A DNA stretch of 64,000 nucleotides from JAMXLO01 sp963812505 (GTDB lineage: Bacteria > Pseudomonadota > Alphaproteobacteria > Acetobacterales > Acetobacteraceae): the NCBI GenBank assembly GCA_963812505.1, contig CAWEVM010000014.1, forward strand, positions 62,001-126,000, in the 5' to 3' direction. Numbering within the stretch: position 1 is the first letter of the stretch; every line of letters starts with the position of its first letter. Below are positions 45,702 to 54,583 of the stretch, one piece after another. The notes under the pieces are model-generated. The model saw only the letters and a program-made list of their open reading frames with translations. It ran no database searches and had not been told where the DNA came from. Position numbers and translations under genes: made by a program.

Positions 45702-46818
45702 CGCTACCTCCATCGCTGCGGATGGCGCGGACCTCTTCGGTGATATCGATGCCGACCGGACACCAGGTGATGCAGCGTCCGCAGCCGACGCACCCGGATG
45801 TGCCGAACTGATCGACCCAGTTCGCCAGCTTGTGCGTCATCCACTGCCGATAGCGCGAGCGCGCCGAACCGCGCACCGACCCGCCATGGATGTAGGAAAA
45901 ATCCATCGTGAAGCAGGAATCCCAGCGCCGCGTGCGCTCCGCCGCGTTGCCGGCAAGATCATTCTCATCCACCACCGCGGTGCAGAAGCACGTCGGACAC
46001 ACCATCGTGCAATTGCCGCAGGTCAGGCAGCGCTCCGCCACGTCGTCCCACCGAGGATGTTCCAGATTGGCGTGCAGCAGCTCGCGCACATCGTCTGACC
46101 GCATATGCCGTCCCATGTTGCCTTCGGCCCGCGCTGTCGCTTCGGCTGCGAGAGCGCTGTGCCGCGGGTCGGCCGGCGCGTGCGGCACCCTGGCGAGCAG
46201 TGCCGCACCGCGCTCACTGCCCACCTCGACCAGGAATTCATGCTCGCTACCGAGCAGCTCTGTCAGCGAAAGGTCGAAACCGGCCTCCGCCTTTGGTCCG
46301 GTGTTCATCGACACACAGAAACACGTGCCGCCGGCTTGCCCGCAGTTCACCGCGACGATGAAAGCGCCTTCACGCCGTGCCTGGTAGTGCGGATCCACGT
46401 ACGGGCCATGCAGAAACACCCGATCCTGAATGGCGATCGCGTGCAGCTCGCATGATCGCACCGCGAGGAAGGCGTAGCGTTCTGCGGGTTCCGCGGTCTC
46501 GGTCATCGTCATGCCGACACTCGTCCGCTCCGCCCGCCACAGCCGCAGCAACGGCGGGTGCAAAAAACGCTTCCAGGCATGCGGGCCGACATTGTAGCCG
46601 AACAGCGCAGCATCCTCGCGCCGCCGCACGCGGTAGTGGCCGCCCTCCTGCTCATCGGTCCAGCCGGCGGGCAGATCGGCTAGCGACTCGATATCGTCAT
46701 ATACGATCGCCTGGTCGCGCAGCCGTGGGCCGATCACACGGAACCCTTCGGCGCGCAGGCCGTCGATGAGGCCCGCAAGCCCCGCGTGCGTGATCACAGA
46801 AGCCGCGTGGTCGTTCAT
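45688..46818 (-). CDS. hydB: Hydrogenase iron-sulfur subunit (beta, 4Fe-4S dicluster)
   Basis: 376 residues from the ATG at 46818 (MNDHAASVITHAGLAGLIDG). The C-terminal half has two 4Fe-4S clusters, CLTCGNCTMVCPTCFC and CVGCGRCITWCPVGID. The N-terminal part has RSCELHAIAIQDRVFLHG and CFCVSMNTGPKAEAG, as in sulfhydrogenase beta chains and the HdrA-like group. It relays electrons between the flavoprotein and the NiFe module. First gene of the operon. The 159-base gap to the divergent anion transporter holds the promoter, which I cannot place. Confidence 0.9.
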   Translation of the reverse strand: MNDHAASVITHAGLAGLIDGLRAEGFRVIGPRLRDQAIVYDDIESLADLPAGWTDEQEGGHYRVRRREDAALFGYNVGPHAWKRFLHPPLLRLWRAERTSVGMTMTETAEPAERYAFLAVRSCELHAIAIQDRVFLHGPYVDPHYQARREGAFIVAVNCGQAGGTCFCVSMNTGPKAEAGFDLSLTELLGSEHEFLVEVGSERGAALLARVPHAPADPRHSALAAEATARAEGNMGRHMRSDDVRELLHANLEHPRWDDVAERCLTCGNCTMVCPTCFCTAVVDENDLAGNAAERTRRWDSCFTMDFSYIHGGSVRGSARSRYRQWMTHKLANWVDQFGTSGCVGCGRCITWCPVGIDITEEVRAIRSDGGSDGRA

Positions 46819-46977
46819 CAAACCATAACCTTCATCGACTACGCCGACGCCGAGACAATGCCCCGGCAGGTTCACACAGGCATTGATCCAGCTCAATGCG
46901 CGTTGTGCGCCACTGGGTGATCGTGCCGCAATGCCTCAAGCGATTCGGATGATGATGTTGTCAACGGGCGCGCACTC

Positions 46978-48477
46978 ATGAGCCAGGCCTCAGCAACACT
47001 TGCCCCACAGAAATCCAGCATAGGCCCGGTATTCCACTGGTGGCGCGTTGCAATACCGGTGCTGGTCGTCCTCGGGCTTGCCACGCTGCCGCCGCCCGCA
47101 GGGCTGGCGCATAACGCCTGGCTGTATTTCGCTGTCTTCGCCGGCGTGATCGCCGCGCTGGTGACCGAGCCGCTGCCCAATCCTGCCATCGGCATGGTGG
47201 GGCTGTCGCTGATGGCGGTGCTGTCGCGCTACACGTTGTTCGCGCCGGCAGACCTGGACAAGCCCGGGTTCAATATCACCGGCCAGACCATAAACTGGGC
47301 ACTTTCCGGCTTCGCCAGCACGACCGTTTGGCTGGTCGCCGCGGCGTTCATGTTCGCTCTCGGCTACCAGAAGACCGGGCTAGGGCGGCGCATCGCTCTG
47401 TTGCTGGTCCGCGCACTGGGCCGCAACACGCTGCTGGTGGGCTACGCCACGACACTGGCGGACACTGTGCTGGCGCCGTTCACGCCCTCCAATACCGCGC
47501 GCAGCGCCGGCATCATTTTCCCCATCGTGAACAACCTGCCGCAGCTCTACGACTCGCGACCGAATGACGCGTCGGCACGGCGGTTCGGCGGCTACATCAT
47601 GTGGACGACGTTTGCCGCCGGATGCGTGACCAGCTCGCTGTTCATGACGGCCTGCGCGCCGAACTTTCTGGCCATCGGCTTCATCGCGACGATCGTGCAT
47701 GTGCACATCAGCTATGTGCAGTGGATGAAGGCCTCGCTGCCGTTCGCGTTGCCGTTGCTGTTGGCACTGCCATTGCTCACCTATGTGCTATATCCGCCTG
47801 GGGTCAAGCGCAGCGCCGAGGTGACTGTCTGGGCACGCCGCGAGCTGCGCGGAATGGGCACGATCTCGCTACACGAGATCATCCTGGCGGTGCTCGTGGT
47901 CTGCGCGATCGTGCTCTGGGTGACCGGCGGCAGCTTCATCGACCCGACCCTGACCGCGCTCGTGGCCATCGCGCTGATGCTGGTCTGCGGCGTCGTGTCC
48001 TGGGACGACATGGCGAAGAATCATTCCGCCTGGACGACACTGGTGCTGCTGGCGACGCTGGTGACACTCGCCGACGGACTGTCACGCGCCGGCTTCGTCA
48101 AGTGGTTCGCCGAGTTCACCGCGGCGCATGTCGGCGGCCACTCGCCGACGCTGATCCTGGTGCTGCTGGTCGCGGTGTACTTCTTCTCGCACTACATGTT
48201 CGCGAGCCTGACCGCGCATACCACAGCGATGATGCCGATGATGCTGGCGGCGGGGATGGGCATACCGGGGCTCCCGGCGACGACCCTGGCGATGGCGCTC
48301 GCGCTCACCACCGGGATCATGGGGGTGATCACGCCCTACGCGACGGGGCCTGGGCTCGCCTATTACAACAGCGGCTACCTTCCGCCGACCGATTTCTGGC
48401 GGTTGGGAACGATCTTCGGGTTGATCTTCCTCGCAGCGCTGCTGGGGATCGGTGTGCCGCTGCTCGCGATGCGATGA
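46978..48477 (+). CDS. DASS-family anion:cation symporter
   Basis: 499 residues with about twelve hydrophobic segments. The Na+/dicarboxylate symporter signature region is present: LADTVLAPFTPSNTARSAGIIFPIV, then SLTAHTTAMMPMMLAAGMG and TGIMGVITPYATGPGLAYYNSGYL near the end. Members take up di- and tricarboxylates, sulfate or tartrate. The substrate cannot be called from these. It is divergent from the hydrogenase operon, and the membrane protein that follows is 88 bases away. Confidence 0.9.
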   Translation: MSQASATLAPQKSSIGPVFHWWRVAIPVLVVLGLATLPPPAGLAHNAWLYFAVFAGVIAALVTEPLPNPAIGMVGLSLMAVLSRYTLFAPADLDKPGFNITGQTINWALSGFASTTVWLVAAAFMFALGYQKTGLGRRIALLLVRALGRNTLLVGYATTLADTVLAPFTPSNTARSAGIIFPIVNNLPQLYDSRPNDASARRFGGYIMWTTFAAGCVTSSLFMTACAPNFLAIGFIATIVHVHISYVQWMKASLPFALPLLLALPLLTYVLYPPGVKRSAEVTVWARRELRGMGTISLHEIILAVLVVCAIVLWVTGGSFIDPTLTALVAIALMLVCGVVSWDDMAKNHSAWTTLVLLATLVTLADGLSRAGFVKWFAEFTAAHVGGHSPTLILVLLVAVYFFSHYMFASLTAHTTAMMPMMLAAGMGIPGLPATTLAMALALTTGIMGVITPYATGPGLAYYNSGYLPPTDFWRLGTIFGLIFLAALLGIGVPLLAMR

Positions 48478-48565
48478 CGACCGGCCGATGAATGCAAGCA
48501 GTGAAGCGGCTTTGTAACACCTGAGAATTGATTGTGGCGGGCATGAATATCCCGCGCTGCGAAAC

Positions 48566-49255
48566 ATGGCCAGCCGCGCCAGCAGGCGCCTGATGGCGCG
48601 CTACCTGTCCGACCTTCTGATGTCGATGTGCTTGGCGCTGACCGTCGGTTGGCTGTTCCAGGCGGCCATCGGCAATATCCATCTGCGCGATGCGATGATC
48701 ACGCAGAATGGGATGTATGTGGCGATGAGCCGGTTCACGCCAGGCAACCTCGTCGCCAGCTACGTCGACACGGTCGAGCACATGACGCAACGCGCGCCAG
48801 TCAGCTACCGTCTGGCCGATGGTGTCGGACCAGTCATCGAACAGACGGTCGCTATGGTGGCAGGGCTGTTGCTGGCCATCTGCTTCGCCATACCGGGCAC
48901 CTTGATCAGTCTCTATCGGGCGGCCGGTGGCATCGCAGGGTGGGTCGTTCTGGCAGGATTCGGCATGGCGATCGGCGCGGTGTGCCACTGGGTGCGGGCG
49001 GCAAAGGTCACGCCGCGACGGTTGCTGGCGGGTTTGGCGCTGATACCGCTCGCCATATCCGCGATTTTCATCATCTTGCAGGCGCTGATGGTGGCGGTGC
49101 TGGCCACATGCTTCTGGTTCGCCTCGCTGGCACCTTTCGTGGTGGCCGGCGTAGTGCTCTGCTCGGCCTACTGGCTGGCATCTCCGCAGCGTCGATCACA
49201 GGGCTATGGCTACGTTGAAACCCGCGATCCTTCGGGCACTCGCCCGCGAGGCTGA
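48566..49255 (+). CDS. Hypothetical membrane protein
   Basis: 229 residues with about five hydrophobic stretches (for example LLMSMCLALTVGWLFQA, MVAGLLLAICFAIPGTLIS, IAGWVVLAGFGMAIGAVC and LLAGLALIPLAISAIFIIL). The N terminus is basic (MASRASRRLMARYL), and a second ATG at 48593 is possible. The C-terminal tail is polar and charged. I do not recognise the family. It is convergent with the solute-binding protein gene at 49260, so its job cannot be inferred from context. Confidence 0.75.
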   Translation: MASRASRRLMARYLSDLLMSMCLALTVGWLFQAAIGNIHLRDAMITQNGMYVAMSRFTPGNLVASYVDTVEHMTQRAPVSYRLADGVGPVIEQTVAMVAGLLLAICFAIPGTLISLYRAAGGIAGWVVLAGFGMAIGAVCHWVRAAKVTPRRLLAGLALIPLAISAIFIILQALMVAVLATCFWFASLAPFVVAGVVLCSAYWLASPQRRSQGYGYVETRDPSGTRPRG

Positions 49256-49259
49256 GCGG

Positions 49260-50321
49260 TCAGCGCAGCCCTGTCATCTTGTCCCACTCGCGGGTGAACT
49301 GTGTATGCGTCTTTAGGAACGCATCCCAGTCTGTCGGCGCGAGCACCTTGAAGTCGGTGATCGGGATGCCCCCTGCCGGCGGTGGCACGTCCGCGCGCGG
49401 CGAATAGAGCGCCGTGGCGGCGACCAGTGCCTTCTGTCCCGGCACGCCAAGCAGCCAGTCCATGAACAGGCGTGCAGCCTGCGGGTGTGGTGGGTTCTCC
49501 AGGATGCCGTAAACGCCGGGTGTCGCTGTCAATCCCTCGGGTGCATTGACGAAGGCGATAGGCGCGCCCTTCGCGTTGAACTGCAGATAGCCGGAATACT
49601 GCGCGGTGGAGATCACCTTGTCCTGGCCGTTCACCGTGCGGTCGAACTGCTGCACGTACGAGTTGAAGGCGCGTGGATTCAGTTCGCCGAACTTCTTCCA
49701 GTAGTCATCGCCGTAGATCTGCCTGATCATATACCACGTCACGTGCTGCAGGCCTGACGTGGAGACCTTGACGTTGATCGTATCCTTCCACCGCGGGTCG
49801 AGCAGGTCCTTCCAGCTCTTCGGCGCCTGATCGGCCGGCACTAGGTTGGGATTGTAGGCTATGCCGGCAACGATGATGACACCCCAGGTCCACAGACCTT
49901 CCGGGCTGCTCTTGTACTCGGGCTTGTAGGCGGCCAATTCCGGCGATTCGTACGGCACGTAGCCTTTGCGCTTCTGGAAATCCAGCACGAAGCTCATGTC
50001 GGTTATCTGCATCACGTCGGCCAGATACTGCTTCGCCTGACGTTCGGCGTTCACCTTGGCGTACAGCGCACCTGCCTGAAGGCGGACATAGTTCGTGGCG
50101 ATCTGCGGGAACATCTTGTGGAAGTCCCCGAGATACTGCGCCATGTTGGTTTCCGGATCGGTGCTGTAGAGGACAAGCTGACCTTCCTTCTCTGCTGCCC
50201 CTACGTCAGCGCAGGTCTTGAAGCCGTCCATCTGGCGAGGGCTGTCGCACGCAGCCGCCCAGGCAAAGGATGCAAGCAATAGCGTGGCCGAGGTCGCGGT
50301 CACCGAACGTAGCCGGTTCAA
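49260..50321 (-). CDS. ABC transporter extracellular substrate-binding protein (Fe3+/FbpA-type family)
   Basis: 353 residues with a signal peptide (SATLLLASFAWAAAC). LVLYSTDPETNMAQYLGDFHKMFPQI, VNAERQAKQYLADVMQITD and GLWTWGVIIVAGIAYNPNLV are typical of family 1 extracellular binding proteins, many of which bind ferric iron or phosphonate-like ligands. No permease or ATPase gene is adjacent; it is followed on the same strand, upstream, by an M20 amidohydrolase 37 bases away. It may use a transporter encoded elsewhere, so the ligand is unknown. Confidence 0.9.
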   Translation of the reverse strand: MNRLRSVTATSATLLLASFAWAAACDSPRQMDGFKTCADVGAAEKEGQLVLYSTDPETNMAQYLGDFHKMFPQIATNYVRLQAGALYAKVNAERQAKQYLADVMQITDMSFVLDFQKRKGYVPYESPELAAYKPEYKSSPEGLWTWGVIIVAGIAYNPNLVPADQAPKSWKDLLDPRWKDTINVKVSTSGLQHVTWYMIRQIYGDDYWKKFGELNPRAFNSYVQQFDRTVNGQDKVISTAQYSGYLQFNAKGAPIAFVNAPEGLTATPGVYGILENPPHPQAARLFMDWLLGVPGQKALVAATALYSPRADVPPPAGGIPITDFKVLAPTDWDAFLKTHTQFTREWDKMTGLR

Positions 50322-50358
50322 AGGGTTTCCTCCCCTGGTTGCGTTTGCGACTACCTAA

Positions 50359-51543
50359 TCATGCGAGCAGTTCGAGTGCTGCGCGTGACAGCGCCTGCAC
50401 GCCAAAACCGATGCACCGTTCGTCCGGCTGATAGGCAGAATTGTGCAGCCGATCGCTGCGTCCGGGCTGTGACGATCCAACGCGCAAGTGAAACGCCGGC
50501 ACGAGATCGGCCATCAGCGCGAAGTCCTCACCGCCGAGACTTGGCTCGAACTCGTCGATCACGTCGCCTAACTGCTGACGCACCGCGGCGACTGTCGGTT
50601 CCAAAACGCTGTCGGTGTTGCGCAGCGGTGGCACTCCACGGCGATAATCCACGTCGCAGGCGACCCGCATGCCCTCCAGCATGCCGGCGGCAAGACGCTT
50701 GATCGCAGCCTCGGCTGCATCGCGCGCCGGCGGATGCAGTGTCCGGACGGTGCCTTTGATCAGGCAGGCGTCGGGGATGATGTTATACGTGGTGCCACCA
50801 TTGATCGCACCCACGGTCACCACGGCCGGATGCGTAGGCCTCACCTCACGCGAGACGACGGTCTGCAATTGTGCAACCAGCATCGCGGCGGCGATGATCG
50901 GATCGATCGCATGATGTGGATACGCGGCGTGGCCGGACTTGCCGCGCACGACAATGTCGAACCGGTCCGCCGCCGCAAGGCAGGCGCCGTGCACGAAGCC
51001 GAAATTGCCGACCGGAATTTCCGGGTGGTTATGGAACCCGAGGGCCAGATCGACCTTGGGGCGGTCCATGACGCCGTCGGCAATCATGGCCTGCATGCCG
51101 CCGATACCCTCCTCGGCCGGCTGGAACACCAGCTTGATGGTGCCCGCGAGTTGCGGCGCGAGCTCCTTGAGCACCGCGGCAACACCGATCAGCGTCGTCG
51201 TGTGGATGTCGTGGCCGCAGGCATGCATCAGGCCAGGCTTGGTGCTGGCGAACGGCAGGCCGGTCCTCTCCTCGATCGGCAGCGCGTCCATGTCGGCACG
51301 GATCGCCAGCACCGGGCCGGGGCGACCGCCCTCGATCAGGCCTACGACGCCGGTCTTGCCGATGCCGGTCTGGTGGGCGATGCCAAGTCGCGAGAGTTCA
51401 CGCGCAACGACCCCGGCAGTGCGGATCTCCTCGAAGCCGAGTTCGGGGTTGGCATGGATGTCGCGGCGGATTTCGATCAGTGCCGGCTCGATCCGCTGAG
51501 TGGCGTCGCGGATCGCGGCGGTTGGTTCATTGGCGAGGGACAT
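50359..51543 (-). CDS. M20 family amidohydrolase (hippurate hydrolase/IAA-amino acid hydrolase-like)
   Basis: 394 residues, complete. Metal-binding motifs are GLMHACGHDIHTTTL (C109, H111) and QPAEEGIGGM (E144, E145); the bridging Asp is in LAIRADMDALPIEERTG. The dimerisation domain runs SGHAAYPHHAIDPI and the C-terminal histidine is in HLRVGSSQPGRSDRLHNSAYQ. The enzyme hydrolyses an N-acylated amino acid. It is an intact relative of the broken gene at 500-1348. It precedes the FbpA-like binding-protein gene on the minus strand. Confidence 0.94.
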   Translation of the reverse strand: MSLANEPTAAIRDATQRIEPALIEIRRDIHANPELGFEEIRTAGVVARELSRLGIAHQTGIGKTGVVGLIEGGRPGPVLAIRADMDALPIEERTGLPFASTKPGLMHACGHDIHTTTLIGVAAVLKELAPQLAGTIKLVFQPAEEGIGGMQAMIADGVMDRPKVDLALGFHNHPEIPVGNFGFVHGACLAAADRFDIVVRGKSGHAAYPHHAIDPIIAAAMLVAQLQTVVSREVRPTHPAVVTVGAINGGTTYNIIPDACLIKGTVRTLHPPARDAAEAAIKRLAAGMLEGMRVACDVDYRRGVPPLRNTDSVLEPTVAAVRQQLGDVIDEFEPSLGGEDFALMADLVPAFHLRVGSSQPGRSDRLHNSAYQPDERCIGFGVQALSRAALELLA

Positions 51544-51615
51544 GATTGAGCCTTCATGGCGATATGGCCGGCATCATGTTGGGCATGGCCTCTCACGGCA
51601 AGGGAGCGGAACGAC

Positions 51616-51888
51616 CTAAAGTCGCCTCACCCATGACGCGGTGCGCCGCAACCTCTCGGCCGCAGCGGCGGACAGCCGCCACGGAATTTCCTCCCGCACA
51701 GTCACACGCTGCCAGCGCGCGCAGCCTGGGCAGCGCACCGTCTGGTCCGCCCGGTCCGGCTTGATCAGCATCCGCGCCCCGCAGCAGGCGCACAGGCTAT
51801 GCCGCCGCGGATCCTGATGGGCGTCGCGCATGACCTGAGCGAGCAGCGGCCCCCTGGCGAGGACGAGCGGCAGCCACCTCATCGGCAT
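51616..51888 (-). CDS. Small zinc-ribbon protein of unknown function
   Basis: 90 residues with two CxxC pairs, CACCGARMLIKPDRADQTVRC and CPGC, spaced like a zinc ribbon. The N terminus is hydrophobic and basic (MPMRWLPLVLARGPLLAQ), and the C terminus is helical and Arg-rich. I do not recognise a family. It lies 72 bases upstream of the M20 gene on the same strand. It is short, so I hold it with moderate confidence. Confidence 0.5.
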   Translation of the reverse strand: MPMRWLPLVLARGPLLAQVMRDAHQDPRRHSLCACCGARMLIKPDRADQTVRCPGCARWQRVTVREEIPWRLSAAAAERLRRTASWVRRL

Positions 51889-52016
51889 CCTTTCCCTGGA
51901 AACCGAAATGATACGGTCTGGACGCGCGGATCCGCAATACGCCCTGTCGCGCTGGACATCGAGGCGGCCCTGATTACCCTCGCGGCAATGAAAGCGACAA
52001 TCCCTGGTGGTGCAGC

Positions 52017-52421
52017 ATGATCCTCACGGGCGGATGTCAGTGCGGCGCCGTGCGCTACGAAGTGTCAGCCGAACCGCGCCAGGTGTACGTCTGTCATTGC
52101 CGCGAATGTCGGAGGCAGTCGGCGTCCGCCTTTGGCATTTCCGTCATCGTCCCTGCGGCTGCTTTTACCCTCACGCAGGGTCGCGTGAAGACCTCGAGCC
52201 GGCCGACCGATAGTGGCAGAACTCTCGCGTGCATGTTCTGCATCGAGTGCGGCTCGCGCATCCGCCATTTCGACCCACGGCAGGATACCGTCGGCATCAA
52301 GGGTGGGTCGCTGGATGACCCGGTCGATATTACGTCCTCGCGCCATATCTGGACGTCACGCAAACTACCAGGCGTCATAATCCCCGACGGCGCCACGCAA
52401 TTTGCCGAGGAGCCACCGTAG
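52017..52421 (+). CDS. GFA family (glutathione-dependent formaldehyde-activating enzyme-like) protein
   Basis: 134 residues with the GFA zinc and glutathione-site cysteine pattern: GGCQCGAVRYEV, then CHCRECRRQSASAF and CIECGSRI. The fold is known from the glutathione-dependent formaldehyde-activating enzyme Gfa, but many members have no shown activity. The start MILTGGCQCG is typical. It is convergent with the SelW-like gene, and the gap of 90 bases between stops shows nothing else. It is one of four thiol/selenol-linked genes in this region. Confidence 0.92.
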   Translation: MILTGGCQCGAVRYEVSAEPRQVYVCHCRECRRQSASAFGISVIVPAAAFTLTQGRVKTSSRPTDSGRTLACMFCIECGSRIRHFDPRQDTVGIKGGSLDDPVDITSSRHIWTSRKLPGVIIPDGATQFAEEPP

Positions 52422-52511
52422 TTCGTTGGGCAGGGCGGCTGACCCGGCCCTCCGCGATCAGCTCACGAGCCACCGTCACGCGGCAGGCACCGCAGGCCGT
52501 GCTGCGGGCAA

Positions 52512-52730
52512 TCAGCCGAGGGTGGCGAGTGTTTCCTCGTCTGTCGGGAAGCGGCCGGTTGCCTTCTTCGAGTAGGCGAGCCTGCCGTCCACCGTGATCT
52601 CGAAGACGCCGCCGCCGGACCTGCGCAGAGTGATCTGCGCGGCGGGCTGTGTCTTCAGGATCGCGTCCCGCGCCGCACGGGCGCGCGGTTCGTAGCCTCA
52701 CATTCCGCAGTATTCGATTTCAACCTGCAT
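52512..52730 (-). CDS. SelW-like (Rdx family) selenoprotein with in-frame UGA as selenocysteine
   Basis: 72 residues if the in-frame TGA at 52700-52698 is read as Sec: MQVEIEYCGM, U11, GYEPRARAARDAI and so on, ending ...TDEETLATLG before a TGA at 52514-52512. This gives the Rdx redox motif CxxU (C8, U11). The downstream part GGVFEITVDGRLAYSKKATGRFP matches the SelW family's beta strand and the FP end. Without readthrough only ten codons would be translated, yet the next 61 codons are conserved family sequence, which is strong evidence for Sec. AGGAG lies upstream. Rdx proteins are thioredoxin-fold glutathione-linked redox proteins. The Sec machinery (selA, B, C, D) is not in this window. Confidence 0.9.
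52668..52688 (-). promoter_or_regulatory. Putative bacterial SECIS hairpin of the SelW-like gene
   Basis: Nine bases after the UGA the message can form a GC-rich stem: six base pairs (CCGCGC with GCGCGG), then two more inner pairs (G-C, C-G) across a bulged G, with the loop CCGU. The loop starts about 18 bases after the UGA, in the range for bacterial SECIS elements. The bulge and the short loop resemble known elements. Folding was done by eye, without energy calculation. Confidence 0.6.
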
Positions 52731-52910
52731 CAGAGCGTGTCTCCTAAGTTGTGGACACCGGGGCCAGAGTGGCAGGAGATGGCGCCTTCGGCTAGTGCCT
52801 CGGCTACGGGTTGACCGGTCAGGACCGACAGCCGCAATCTACCCAGGTCTATTATTGGCGTTCCAGGCTGTGATGGGTCGCCACACCTGCCGCACGAGGC
52901 GGTAGCTCGA

Positions 52911-53222
52911 TCAGCCGAATTTAAGACCATCGCGCCAGGCCATGACTTCGAGCTCGCCGCGCACAGCGTCCTCGATCGGAATGACAGGGCGCGCCTCGAA
53001 TTCGAAGGCCGGGAGCATCGAGCAGAACTTGTGCACGGCGACCGGATCATCGCAGTCGGCCAGCATGTTCCCCAATCGCCAACACGGATCACGAACAGTT
53101 CGATCTTGAAGTTGGCCGGGGCTTTCCATTGACGAAAGACATCAAGTATCCGCTGCTGAGCTTTTCTCGTATTCGATGGCCGAGCCCTGTGAACGCTCTT
53201 TCCATGTGATCATGTATTTCAT
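52911..53222 (-). pseudogene. DUF3303-like small protein, two frameshifts
   Basis: A family-like start MKYMITWKERSQGSAIEYEK at 53222 ends in a stop. Read with a frame change near 53164 it continues AQQRILDVFRQWKAPANFKI and ELFVIRVGDWG, and with a second change near 53067 NMLADCDDPVAVHKFCSMLP and AFEFEARPVIPIEDAV, ending DGLKFG at 52911. The MKYMxTWK start and the ADDP...FEVxPV pattern match the DUF3303 family, of unknown function. Two frame breaks within about 300 bases make a dead gene likely, unless both are sequencing errors. Confidence 0.75.
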
Positions 53223-53491
53223 GCAGGTTTCCCCTGCTCTCACTTCCAGCCGCGTCGGGAGCACAACGTTTCTCAACGTGCCCCGAGAGGATCCTAGAAA
53301 GGTGCAACGAGACCCAGCACCGTGAAAACAGTTGTCAGATCGAAATTGTCGACTGTCACAACCGGCTGGCGACGTGGCAACACCGCTGCGCAGCCAAACC
53401 GTCTGTTCGAGCTGCTTTGCGTGGTGGCGGACAGCCGAGTGGCGCGGTGAATGCCAGACCAGCGGCAGCGCTGGGGAAGTGTCGCATGATA

Positions 53492-54574
53492 TTAACCGGC
53501 ACCACCTCTGACGAGTTCTGTCAGCCTATCGTCCAGGTCAGCGAGGTCGCGACGGAGCGTCACCAACGAGAAGCCAAGTACGCTGTTCGGCGGCACCGTG
53601 CCGATCACACCATCCAGCTTTGCGAGCGCTGGCGCCGAGCCAAGACCGCGCAAGAACGCCGCCGCGTCAGCGAAATACTGAGCCAATGCCTCACTCGTCG
53701 TGACCTCCACCTCCTGTGGTTCGAAAACCATCGCGCGTCCTAAGAACGCCACGTCGCTGCGGACCCTGCGTAAGGTCCGCAGCAAGGGTGCAACCGCCGG
53801 GCCGGTCCGCAAAGTGAGTGCCTGCTCCCGTGCATCCTCTGCCGCCGCTGCGGCGACTGTGTTCAGATGACGATGCACCAGCTCGTTCAGCGCATCGATG
53901 TGTGCTGTGTCTGCGCCGGTCAAATGCGCCGCCGCGACCTTGCCCAGTCCGTCCAGCGCGCCGGCGGCACCCGTCCTGATCACTACCCGCGCCCGGTCTG
54001 GCAGCACCAGATGGGCTGTTAGGGCACCGATGGCGCATCCTAATGTGATCTCCACCACGCGATGGAAGGCCGTCAGCAGGCCGGCTCCGGGTGACGCACC
54101 GACAAGTACGATAACTGCGGTGATGGGCGCCAGCCGGAAGCTCGGGCGCAGTGCGGCAAGCAGTGCCGTTGGGCCGACGGCCAGGGTCATCACGAGAATC
54201 TCTGGCAACGGCGTGCGCCCGCGAAGGGTTGCGCAGGCTGCGCCCACCATCGCACCAGCGACCGTCGCCATCAGCCGGTCGAGGCTCGCCCCCAGCGTGC
54301 CGCCGAGGCTACTTTGCATGACAACGATTGCGCTGATCACCGCCCAGTAGCTCTCCGGCAACGCGAACGCCCAGGCGGCAGCGAATGCCAGTATTGCCGC
54401 GACGGTCATCCGTGTCGCATGCCGCAACACCTGCGGTTGAGGCAGGCGGTGCTTCAGCCAGCGCGCCGAGGAAGCCAACTTGGTCACGAGACAGCCGGAT
54501 AGCCTTCCGCCGTGGGCGGCGATGCCACCGTCCAGCCAGTTGAGGATCAAATCACGCACTTGCCGTCCACGCAC
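53492..54574 (-). CDS. FUSC family (aromatic-acid exporter-like) membrane protein
   Basis: 360 residues in the open frame from a GTG at 54574; the next plausible starts are a GTG at 54487 or later, and the true one is unclear. Hydrophobic segments are packed in the first half (AAILAFAAAWAFALPESYWAVIS, MATVAGAMVGAACATLRG, LVMTLAVGPTALLAALRP, VIVLVGASPGAGLLTAFH), with SYWAVISAIVVMQSSLGGTL typical of the FUSC group that includes AaeB p-hydroxybenzoate exporters and the YccS type. The C-terminal half is cytoplasmic and helical. The gene starts just after the UGSC gene on the same strand, so it may be co-transcribed. Substrate unknown. Confidence 0.8.
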   Translation of the reverse strand: MRGRQVRDLILNWLDGGIAAHGGRLSGCLVTKLASSARWLKHRLPQPQVLRHATRMTVAAILAFAAAWAFALPESYWAVISAIVVMQSSLGGTLGASLDRLMATVAGAMVGAACATLRGRTPLPEILVMTLAVGPTALLAALRPSFRLAPITAVIVLVGASPGAGLLTAFHRVVEITLGCAIGALTAHLVLPDRARVVIRTGAAGALDGLGKVAAAHLTGADTAHIDALNELVHRHLNTVAAAAAEDAREQALTLRTGPAVAPLLRTLRRVRSDVAFLGRAMVFEPQEVEVTTSEALAQYFADAAAFLRGLGSAPALAKLDGVIGTVPPNSVLGFSLVTLRRDLADLDDRLTELVRGGAG

Positions 54575-54583
54575 ACTGGTTGT

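Noticed and set aside
53417..53743. Plus-strand 108-codon frame over the FUSC gene end
   Set aside because: Antisense to the FUSC gene and without family features.
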